A DNA stretch of 41,534 bases. Source: Oscillospiraceae bacterium. Lineage in GTDB: Bacteria > Bacillota > Clostridia > Oscillospirales > WRJC01. Shown in pieces: positions 7,361-14,891 of this stretch (the first letter of the stretch is position 1; every line of letters begins with the position of its first letter). The stretch covers positions 1 through 41,534 of the forward strand of contig WQYZ01000015.1 of NCBI GenBank assembly GCA_009780985.1. Direction: 5' to 3'. Position numbers and translations under genes: made by a program. Below the pieces are notes generated by a model, which ran no database searches, was not told the origin of the DNA, and saw only the letters and a list, made by a program, of their open reading frames with translations.

Positions 7361-8440
7361 CTACCTTTCCGTACAGCTTATGCACGGATCTATTGTTACA
7401 ATCAAAACCGGAACATCAGCTAATTCCACGCCTTTAAGCATTTCCAAAAGCGACGGCAGATTTGCGAACGTCGGCGTTCTTATTCTAAAACGGTCTAAAA
7501 ATTTTGTGCCGTTGCCTTTTACATAATACAAAACTTCGCCTCTCGGCTGTTCTAATCTTGCGAACGCTTCCCCACTCGGATTCCCCGTCACTTTTACGTC
7601 TATAGGTCCTTCCGGCATTATTTCCGCGCATTGCCTGACGATTTTAATTGCTTCGAAAATCTCGTTGATTCTGACTTTCACGCGTGCCATGCAGTCGCCT
7701 GCCAGATCTGTATGAATATTGAAATTTATATGCGAATACGCGGCGTACCCCGTTTTGCGCGCGTCTGTCATAATTCCGGAAGAACGCGCCATAGGTCCGA
7801 CTGCGCCAAGCGAAAATGCATTGTCATACGAAAGAGTTCCTACCCCTGTCAATCTGTGACTTACGGATTTGTCCGTCAAAAAAACCCGCGCAATCTCTTT
7901 AAGCCCTTCTTCTATTTTATCTATTATTTCAAGCAATTTCTTCATTTTTTCGCCGTCAATATCCTTGCGCACGCCGCCGACTTTGCAGACGGAAAAGATA
8001 ATGCGCCCCCCTGTGGTCATATCAAAAATATCTAAAATATATTCGCGCAGTCTCCAGCAGTGCATAAACAAACTCTCAAACCCAATTGCGTCGGCTAATA
8101 AGCCTAACCACAGCGTATGGCTTTGCATACGCGCGATCTCCGCCCAAAGAGTACGCAGAAATTCGGCGCGTTCGGGCAGTTTTATTCCCATTGACTGTTC
8201 GACTGCCATACTGTATCCCATGCCGTGCATGAAACTGCATATCCCGCAGATGCGTTCAGCTACGTATACATATTCCTGAAAGTCCTTTTTATCTACAAGT
8301 TTTTCCAATCCGCGGTGTATAAATCCGATTGACGGAATTGCTTCTATAACGACTTCGTCTTCCAATACGAGATCCAAATGTATAGGTTCAGGCAAAACAG
8401 GGTGCTGAGGTCCGAAAGGGACAATCGTACGCTTACCCAT
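7361..8440 (-). CDS. echE: EchE, [NiFe] catalytic large subunit of Ech hydrogenase
   Basis: A 359-residue homologue of NuoD and hydrogenase large subunits. The N-terminal nickel motif is RICGICSF (about residues 63-70) and the C-terminal one is DPCISC. Both CxxC pairs are intact, so it should be a true hydrogenase rather than a complex I subunit. The chain ends only three residues after the last cysteine (DPCISCTER), so there is no C-terminal extension to be cleaved off. Its ATG overlaps the stop of echD by 8 bases. The Hyp proteins encoded downstream would build its Ni-Fe site. Confidence 0.96.
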   Translation of the reverse strand: MGKRTIVPFGPQHPVLPEPIHLDLVLEDEVVIEAIPSIGFIHRGLEKLVDKKDFQEYVYVAERICGICSFMHGMGYSMAVEQSMGIKLPERAEFLRTLWAEIARMQSHTLWLGLLADAIGFESLFMHCWRLREYILDIFDMTTGGRIIFSVCKVGGVRKDIDGEKMKKLLEIIDKIEEGLKEIARVFLTDKSVSHRLTGVGTLSYDNAFSLGAVGPMARSSGIMTDARKTGYAAYSHINFNIHTDLAGDCMARVKVRINEIFEAIKIVRQCAEIMPEGPIDVKVTGNPSGEAFARLEQPRGEVLYYVKGNGTKFLDRFRIRTPTFANLPSLLEMLKGVELADVPVLIVTIDPCISCTER

Positions 8441-8804
8441 TACTGTTCGCCTCGCTTTCTTTATTTTCAGAGACAGCCGCCTGTGTCGGATTAAACGGCG
8501 TTTTCACCGCAGTCTCGTAAAAATGCCCGTGGAAATCAAGATTCATGTTTAAAACGTTAACCCCGAATAAATCTTTCATTTCATTTTCGTATAAAAACGC
8601 GTAAGAATAAATCCAGCTTACACTTTCCACAGTATCTGCAATATCTGAGTTAAAACGCAGAGTGACGAGTTTCTCGTCTTTCACGAAACTGTAAAGCAGA
8701 ATAAAATTCTGCAGCTTTGTGGCGCACATCTGCGCTAAACGATAACCGGCGTTTTTCATATCCAATACTTTATTCAATAAATCCACTTTTTCAATATCTA
8801 TCAT
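8433..8804 (-). CDS. echD: EchD, NuoC-like subunit of Ech hydrogenase
   Basis: A small 123-residue protein of the 30-kDa complex I subunit family. It shows the typical NEMKDLFGV segment and the closing LDFHGHFYE that corresponds to the LDY.GHPLR-type motif of NuoC. It lies between echC and echE as in other ech operons and overlaps echE by 8 bases, implying coupled translation. EchD has no cofactor and helps join the small and large subunits in the hydrophilic arm. The Asn/Glu-rich C-terminal tail (ENKESEANSNG) is probably disordered. Confidence 0.9.
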   Translation of the reverse strand: MIDIEKVDLLNKVLDMKNAGYRLAQMCATKLQNFILLYSFVKDEKLVTLRFNSDIADTVESVSWIYSYAFLYENEMKDLFGVNVLNMNLDFHGHFYETAVKTPFNPTQAAVSENKESEANSNG

Positions 8805-8829
8805 TTCCTGACTTAATATACTATCACCC

Positions 8830-9243
8830 TCACTTCAGTTTATCCAATGCCTTTACGACGCCGTCAATAATAGATTCCGGACGCGCGGCACAGCCCGGCA
8901 CATACACGTCTACCGGAATCGCTTCGTTCACGCCGCCTATCACATTATAACATTCTTTAAATATTCCGCCTGTGCACGCGCAGACACCCACGGCGACGAC
9001 CGCTTTCGGATTCGGCATTTGCTCATATAACTGTTTTACAACTTTTATATTCTGTGCGTTAATGCTGCCCGTAATCAGCAAAATGTCCGCATGCTTGGGA
9101 TTTCCGGTGTTTATTGCGCCGAAACGCTCAATATCGAATAACGGGGTTAAACATGCCAATACTTCAATATCGCAGCCGTTGCAGCTGGAGCCGTCGTAAT
9201 GCAAAATCCACGGGGATTTTTTTGTATATTTAGATTTTGCCAT
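8830..9243 (-). CDS. echC: EchC, small [4Fe-4S] subunit of Ech hydrogenase
   Basis: A 137-residue NuoB-like small subunit. Cysteines expected for the single [4Fe-4S] cluster are visible in SSCNGCDIEVLAC, GVCACTGGIF and VPGCAARPE. The protein transfers electrons from EchF to the Ni-Fe centre of EchE. Its length is close to that of other Ech small subunits, which lack the large N-terminal part of classic hydrogenase small subunits. It is preceded by echB with a 19-base gap. Confidence 0.95.
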   Translation of the reverse strand: MAKSKYTKKSPWILHYDGSSCNGCDIEVLACLTPLFDIERFGAINTGNPKHADILLITGSINAQNIKVVKQLYEQMPNPKAVVAVGVCACTGGIFKECYNVIGGVNEAIPVDVYVPGCAARPESIIDGVVKALDKLK

Positions 9244-9262
9244 ATCTGTTATCTATCCCCCC

Positions 9263-10123
9263 TTACTTCACAAACAAACTTAACAGCAGAAGATTTACTC
9301 CGCCGGCAATGAAAATAACCGCCCAGCTTGTCTGAAGAGCCAATCTCCACTTCACGCGCGCAAACGCGTTGTCTATCACAATTTCCAAAAAGTAAACTAC
9401 AAGACAGAGCGCAATCCCAATCGCCCAGCTGGCGGGCGCAATCCAGATAAAAAACAGATACACAAGCCCGAGAGCAAATACCGTTTCAAACCAATGGCTG
9501 ACTTCCAGCATTGCTAAACATATGCCCGTTAATTCAGTGGTTATGCCTTTTACGATTTCCTGATGCCCGTGATGCGACATACTTAAATCAAACGGCGATT
9601 TTCTGAGTTTTATCGTCAAAACGTACAGCAGTCCAAGAAAAATAAACGGCAGTTTTAAAATCGGCGGGGAAGATAAGGCAAAGGCGTCGGCTGTTTTAAA
9701 AGAACCCACTACCTGATAATATCCGAACGCCATAATCAGAATCATCGGCTCATAGCACATAATCTGAATCAGTTCGCGCTCGGCTCCGACAAAACTGTAC
9801 GGCGAATATGAAGAATACCCGGCTAAAACAAATAAAATGCAAGCCAACGTAAACGCAAAAATGCAAATCAGCAAATCCGCTCCTATGCCGAACAGAATAA
9901 CCGTCAGAATACTGAAACACATCGAAAGCGTAATAAAATATCTTGTTATGGTATTGACTGTAGTAGATACTTTTTGCAGCAACTTGAGCACATCGTAAAA
10001 CGGCTGCAGCAGCGGAGGACCTTTGCGGTTCTGCATTTTAGCTGAAATTATGCGGTCTATACCGCTCAACAGCCCGCCTATTATCGGCGCAAAAATTATT
10101 ATGCCCAAAATTTTAACAATCAA
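9263..10123 (-). CDS. echB: EchB, NuoH-like membrane subunit of Ech hydrogenase
   Basis: A 286-residue integral membrane protein of the complex I subunit 1 family. The N-terminal signature KMQNRKGPPLLQPFYDVLKLLQK is clear, and about seven or eight hydrophobic helices follow. A cytoplasmic loop has RKSPFDLSMSHHGHQEIVKG, which corresponds to the quinone/cluster-facing loop of NuoH. EchB joins the hydrophilic arm to the ion-pumping subunit EchA. It starts 32 bases after the echA stop. Confidence 0.94.
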   Translation of the reverse strand: MIVKILGIIIFAPIIGGLLSGIDRIISAKMQNRKGPPLLQPFYDVLKLLQKVSTTVNTITRYFITLSMCFSILTVILFGIGADLLICIFAFTLACILFVLAGYSSYSPYSFVGAERELIQIMCYEPMILIMAFGYYQVVGSFKTADAFALSSPPILKLPFIFLGLLYVLTIKLRKSPFDLSMSHHGHQEIVKGITTELTGICLAMLEVSHWFETVFALGLVYLFFIWIAPASWAIGIALCLVVYFLEIVIDNAFARVKWRLALQTSWAVIFIAGGVNLLLLSLFVK

Positions 10124-10155
10124 AACAATAACTGCGGCAGGAGTAATATCCGAAA

Positions 10156-12069
10156 TTATAAGAACGCACCTCCCATAGAAATAAAGAACCCGCCGAGTAT
10201 AATAACGGCACAGCTTACATATCCTATTATCAGAAGTCTGCTTTCTTTCAGGAGAGCGGGCATATACCAGTTGCGGAGTTCAACGTTGCGCACCTGACCC
10301 ATGCTGCCAGTGAAGCTTACGTTGTCTCCGGTGTTTTCGCCGGAAAGATATACCGAAGTCGGTTTTACGCGGTGCTTCGAGTAAATAGGAATCAAAATAA
10401 GCGGGATAATAAACAGCATAAACAGAATAAAAATTATAATTGTCGTGTCCTGCGGGGCAATAGGCGACACAAAATTCACCATTCTCGAACCGTTTATATA
10501 CGGGACGATAAATCCTCCTGAAATAAACGGATAAAGCCCGCAGACAATAACAACCATTGCGGCCAACATATAGAGGCTTATTTTTTCGTCAAACCGCATA
10601 ATATAATCAGTCGTGGAAGACCTGTGCGCGTTTGCAATGAGCTTGCCCATCCATTTTGTCCAGAAAAATAATGTAACCGTACTGCCGAACGCGATAATTA
10701 AAACGACTAATATGTTTCCCGAATCTACAAACGCCTTCATCGCCGCCCATTTGGATATAAGCATGCCGAAAGGAGCTAAGAACATGCCGGCAATGCCGAT
10801 GATAAGAAGCATTGCAAGCGCGGTGGAAATCTGGAACAAACCGTCCATATCCTCCACATTACGGCTGCCGAGCTGATGCTCCGTGGAGCCGACCGTAAGA
10901 AACAGCAGCGATTTTGCGATTGCATGGAATATAATAAGCATAATCGCCGCCCACAGCGAGTCCGAAGTGTTAATACCCGCGCAGGCTACAATAAGCCCTA
11001 AATTCGAAATTGTGGAATAAGCCAGAATTTTCTTTGCGTCGCTCTGTGTGACAGCCAGAACCGCCGTAATGAGAAATGTCACGCCCCCCACCAAAGTGAC
11101 CGCGATTCCCGCAGTGTTGCGCCCGAGCATAGGAGCGAGGCGTATAATTATATATACCCCCGCTTTTACCATTGTGGACGAGTGAAGCAGAGCGGATGTC
11201 GGCGTAGGAGCCACCATAGCCCCCAGCAGCCATTTTGAAAACGGGAGCTGCGCCGCTTTCGTAAATCCCGCGCAACAAATAAGAAATACAGCCGTCATAA
11301 CAAGCGGGGCGCCGGAATCTAAATTGAGCAGACTGTTTAAATCTATAATATTCTCGTAATACGCCAACAAAACGATTCCCACCGTAAAACAAAGTCCGCC
11401 GAATACGTTTATAGTTATGGCTAAAAACGCATTTTTTACCGCTTCCGCCGATTTTGTATAACCGATAAGCAGGAAAGAGCACAGAGATGTGATTTCCCAA
11501 AAAAACAGCATAAACACCAGATCGTTTGAAATCACTATGCCGAACATTGCCGACAGAAACACAAAAAAGACAGTGAAAAACATCGAACGCCTGTCTTTGA
11601 CTTCAGGGTGGTGATGGTGATAATCTTTCATATATTCTATGGCGTATACGCAGATTAAACTGCCGATTATGCCTATAATCGCAATCATAATAAGAGACAA
11701 TTTGTCTATATAAATACTTTCCGCAGTTTCTATGCCGTGACCGAGAGATAATTCGAACCACATGAAAAGACCCGTCTGAAGAACGGATAAGAGTACAACG
11801 AAGTAAGATTTGTGCTTAATCCCCACATAAATGACATAGACCGCTATTAAGACGTCTATTGCCAACATAATATATTTAATAACCGGATAAGAAGATAAAT
11901 CAGCCGTGAAAACGTTTTTGTAATGAAGAACTATACATAACAAAGTCGCGCATATCATTACAACCGCGGCTGAACGGATGATAACGCCGTACGCTTTCTG
12001 CGTTTTTGCAACCAAAGTAAAAACGGCGAAAACCAACGGCAGACCAATTAGAGCTAATACTATTGGCAT
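10156..12069 (-). CDS. echA: EchA, NuoL/MrpA-like ion-translocating subunit of Ech hydrogenase
   Basis: A 637-residue polytopic membrane protein of the NuoL/NuoM/Mrp antiporter family with about 16 hydrophobic helices. Conserved features are the proton_antipo_M core with an acidic residue (FFWEITSLCSFLLIGY), LPFSKWLLGAMVAPTPTSALLHSSTMVKAGVYI, and the lysine/histidine helix AKKILAYSTISNLG. It is the proposed H+ (or Na+) channel driven by ferredoxin:H+ electron transfer. It is the first gene of the operon. The ribosome site is weak (GGAAGTGGGG about 17 bases before the ATG). Confidence 0.95.
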   Translation of the reverse strand: MPIVLALIGLPLVFAVFTLVAKTQKAYGVIIRSAAVVMICATLLCIVLHYKNVFTADLSSYPVIKYIMLAIDVLIAVYVIYVGIKHKSYFVVLLSVLQTGLFMWFELSLGHGIETAESIYIDKLSLIMIAIIGIIGSLICVYAIEYMKDYHHHHPEVKDRRSMFFTVFFVFLSAMFGIVISNDLVFMLFFWEITSLCSFLLIGYTKSAEAVKNAFLAITINVFGGLCFTVGIVLLAYYENIIDLNSLLNLDSGAPLVMTAVFLICCAGFTKAAQLPFSKWLLGAMVAPTPTSALLHSSTMVKAGVYIIIRLAPMLGRNTAGIAVTLVGGVTFLITAVLAVTQSDAKKILAYSTISNLGLIVACAGINTSDSLWAAIMLIIFHAIAKSLLFLTVGSTEHQLGSRNVEDMDGLFQISTALAMLLIIGIAGMFLAPFGMLISKWAAMKAFVDSGNILVVLIIAFGSTVTLFFWTKWMGKLIANAHRSSTTDYIMRFDEKISLYMLAAMVVIVCGLYPFISGGFIVPYINGSRMVNFVSPIAPQDTTIIIFILFMLFIIPLILIPIYSKHRVKPTSVYLSGENTGDNVSFTGSMGQVRNVELRNWYMPALLKESRLLIIGYVSCAVIILGGFFISMGGAFL

Positions 12070-12132
12070 ATTGGCGAAGAAACCCCACTTCCAATTTTAA
12101 TTAATAAAGTTATTATTTAAATTCATATATAA

Positions 12133-12161
12133 ATTATAGCAATTTTTTTTTATTTTGTCAA
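12133..12161 (-). promoter_or_regulatory. Consensus promoter of the ech-hyp operon
   Basis: On the minus strand the sequence reads TTGACA, 17 bases, TATAAT: a perfect match to the vegetative sigma factor consensus in both boxes and spacing. The predicted transcript would begin around 12126 and have a leader of roughly 55 bases before echA. No other promoter of this quality is seen downstream in the operon, so all 13 genes may depend on it. Confidence 0.85.
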
Positions 12162-12183
12162 GAATAATACAAAAAATAAATTT

Positions 12184-14082
12184 TTACAGACTCTCCTGCT
12201 CTTGCAAATTTACGTTCTGCGGGAGAATAACAGTGACTGTCGTCCCCGCGCCCAAAACGCTGTCAATCATTATCTCCCCGTTGTGCGCGTTGGCGATTTC
12301 TTTTGCGATAGAAAGCCCCAAACCCGTGCCGCCTGACTCCGCCGAACGGGCTTTTTCGACCCTGTAAAATCTTTCAAATATATGAGGCAAATCCTCTTTG
12401 GGGATTCCTATGCCGTTATCTTTCACAGTAATCTTAACCCCCGAAAGTTCGGGGTTATTATTTTTGCCGTCCTTGAATTTATAACTGCTAACGGCAAATT
12501 CTATTCTACCGTTTCCGTCTTTCGGAGTATATCTCATCGCATTGGAGATTATATTTATCAAAACCTGCTCTATTCGTCCTTTATCGGCATATATTACGGG
12601 TATATCCAACCCGATTTTTACAATAAACCGCTGGCTGTTTTTCTTCGCCTCGCCTTGCATTGATTCCTGTATATTCTTCGCCAGTTCCTCAAGGCTGACG
12701 CGGCTGAACTGCCACATCATTTTTTTAGTGTCAATTCTTGAAACAAGAAGCAGATCGCCTACTATCCGGTTCATTCTGTCGATTTCGCGCAGTATCATGT
12801 TCAGCGCGTTGGTCTTGACGTCTCCCGGGATTCTCTCGTCCAGAATTGTCTCTGTGCCGATCATTATTGTCGATAGGGGGGTTTTCAATTCGTGCGAAAC
12901 GTTCGCAATAAATTCGCGCCGCGATTTCTCCAACGCGTATCTTTGGGTTATATCGTGCATTACGACGATTGTTCCCTCTTCCTGCGGATATTTGTATTTT
13001 CCTATGTTTATGTCAAACACATTGTCTTTATACGTAACATCCCTGAAAATATGCTTATCCGCATCTTCCGTATTTTTATATTTTTCGTATTCCTGTTTTA
13101 ATTTCAGAAGATTTAGAAAATCGTCAAAATTATTATTGTAACCGCAGTCATTTCCAAAAATCTCTTCTCCCTGCGGATTAATCAAAATCAGTTTTTCGGC
13201 GTTATCCGAATTAATCGAGTTAGTTTTATCATTTTCGTTTTCTTTTTCGTCGGAGAAAATCAATACTCCCTCTTTTAAATATAAAATATAAAACCGCAGT
13301 TTTTCTCTCTCGCTTGAAACTTCGTCGAGAGTGCTTTTCAGCTTTTCAGCCATATAATTATAAGTTTCGGCTAACGTGCCAATTTCGTCGTTCGATTCGA
13401 TTTCTATTTTTTCTTTGAAATCGCCTTCGGCTAATTTTGACGCGCTCTTTGTTATGCTCTGAATCGGAGACGTTATCGCATTTGCAAGAACAAAAGACAG
13501 AAGAACCGCGATAATAAGCCCGATTAACAAAGCCTGTATTATGATGCCGAATATCATCCAAGAAAAATTTCTCAGCTGTTCCTGAGTGTCTTTTATATAA
13601 ATTATACATTCAAACTGAGTATTGCCGCCCGTATCCGAATATTTCAGATATACTGCGTAATCCATATAATCCGCGCCGAAAGACTGCTTATTCCCCGTTT
13701 TTTTGTTCATCGCTTCAAGCATATTCGGGGTTTTTATGAGATTTGCGCCGAGCATATCGTTCGAGCCGGCAAGATAGTTCCCGTCCATGTCTAAGATATA
13801 CGCATTTCTGTAACTGTTTATGCCGAGATTGCCGTATTCGGCTTTGAGGCGGTCTCTCAGCGAATCATAGAAATTTCCGCCCGCAGTTCCGCGGTCGCCC
13901 ATCGAGCCGCTCAGTTCTTTCAAAATATCGTCGTTTAACGTTTGGCTCATCGTATTGTTAAAATCATCCGTATAAAACTGAAAAACCCCGATAAGCATTA
14001 TTGTTCCGACGATTACTATTATCAGTATTATAAAAATTACAAATACCAGCACAAGTTTAAAATGCACACTCTTATAAAGCAT
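12184..14082 (-). CDS. Membrane sensor histidine kinase (WalK/PhoR-like)
   Basis: A 632-residue kinase. An N-terminal membrane helix (about 8-34) is followed by an extracellular sensor of ~140 residues (about 36-175), a second helix (about 176-203), a HAMP linker (TSPIQSITKSASKLAEGDFKE), a PAS-like region (about 260-375), HisKA with the phospho-acceptor in ANVSHELKTPLS, and HATPase_c with DNGIGIPKEDLPHIFERFYR and GGTGLGLSIAKEI. This layout matches the WalK/VicK and PhoR families of Firmicutes. The partner response regulator is encoded 71 bases upstream. The gene has only a weak ribosome site. Which signal it senses cannot be told. Confidence 0.9.
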   Translation of the reverse strand: MLYKSVHFKLVLVFVIFIILIIVIVGTIMLIGVFQFYTDDFNNTMSQTLNDDILKELSGSMGDRGTAGGNFYDSLRDRLKAEYGNLGINSYRNAYILDMDGNYLAGSNDMLGANLIKTPNMLEAMNKKTGNKQSFGADYMDYAVYLKYSDTGGNTQFECIIYIKDTQEQLRNFSWMIFGIIIQALLIGLIIAVLLSFVLANAITSPIQSITKSASKLAEGDFKEKIEIESNDEIGTLAETYNYMAEKLKSTLDEVSSEREKLRFYILYLKEGVLIFSDEKENENDKTNSINSDNAEKLILINPQGEEIFGNDCGYNNNFDDFLNLLKLKQEYEKYKNTEDADKHIFRDVTYKDNVFDINIGKYKYPQEEGTIVVMHDITQRYALEKSRREFIANVSHELKTPLSTIMIGTETILDERIPGDVKTNALNMILREIDRMNRIVGDLLLVSRIDTKKMMWQFSRVSLEELAKNIQESMQGEAKKNSQRFIVKIGLDIPVIYADKGRIEQVLINIISNAMRYTPKDGNGRIEFAVSSYKFKDGKNNNPELSGVKITVKDNGIGIPKEDLPHIFERFYRVEKARSAESGGTGLGLSIAKEIANAHNGEIMIDSVLGAGTTVTVILPQNVNLQEQESL

Positions 14083-14153
14083 AAACCACTTTTATATCCC
14101 TTTTCTGTTTTTTATATTTTTCATTTTGTGAAGATATAGGGGCGAAATTATAC

Positions 14154-14852
14154 TCATTCCCCTTTGCAAAGATAATATCCCATGCCTTTCTTGTTTTGGA
14201 TAATCTTTGGGTTTGCGGCGTCGTCCTCGATTTTTCCCCGCAGCCTGTTTATCGCCGTATCGACTGTGCGTTCCCCGTAAAAATCATCTTTCCAGACATT
14301 TTTTAAAAGTTCGGCGCGGGAAAAAATCTTTTCGGGGTTTTTCGCAAAAAATAACAGCAAATCATATTCGAGTTTTGAAAGTTCAATAAGCGAGCCGTTC
14401 TTTTCAACCCTGTATTTTTCGTTGTCGATTACAAGCGACTGCACTTTTATTATATTTTCGTTTTTGTCAGACACTGCGGATTCCGTTTCCGAACGTCTTA
14501 TATTCGCTTTGATTCGGGCGAATAGTTCTTTAACGCTCAACGGTTTTGTTATATAATCATCGGCTCCCAATTCAAGTCCAAGAATCTTATCGACTTCTTC
14601 TTCGCGAGCCGTCACTATTATAACAGGGGTAATCACGCCCTCCTGTCTGATTCGCCTGCATATTTCAAACCCGTCTATTTTCGGAAGCATCAAATCAAGA
14701 ACAATTAAATCGTAGGTATTGTGTAACGCTTTATTCAGTCCGTCCTCGCCGTCATACGCCGCGTCGCATTCATATCCTTCTATTTTTGCGTTTTCAGCGA
14801 TTATATAAGACATGGCTTTTTCGTCCTCGACAATAAGCAGTTTTTTTGACAT
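14154..14852 (-). CDS. OmpR/PhoB-family response regulator (WalR-like)
   Basis: A 232-residue two-domain regulator. The receiver domain has the acidic pocket (VEDEKAM), the phospho-acceptor Asp in LIVLDLMLPKIDGFE, the switch threonine in VTAREEE and the lysine in YITKPLS. The C-terminal winged helix (about 130-230) ends in RTVDTAINRLRGKIEDD ... GMGYYL, the usual recognition-helix region. It is followed by the cognate kinase gene and preceded at 39 bases by the stalk/pseudo-deacetylase gene, suggesting a cell-wall-linked operon. The ribosome site AGAGGAG is good. Confidence 0.93.
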   Translation of the reverse strand: MSKKLLIVEDEKAMSYIIAENAKIEGYECDAAYDGEDGLNKALHNTYDLIVLDLMLPKIDGFEICRRIRQEGVITPVIIVTAREEEVDKILGLELGADDYITKPLSVKELFARIKANIRRSETESAVSDKNENIIKVQSLVIDNEKYRVEKNGSLIELSKLEYDLLLFFAKNPEKIFSRAELLKNVWKDDFYGERTVDTAINRLRGKIEDDAANPKIIQNKKGMGYYLCKGE

Positions 14853-14891
14853 TATATTTACTCCTCTTCAATTTCAATTGATTCCAATCGG

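Noticed and set aside
10970-11500. 176-residue ORF in another frame within echA
   Set aside because: Gly/Arg/Tyr-rich out-of-frame translation of a membrane protein gene; no domain and no ribosome site.
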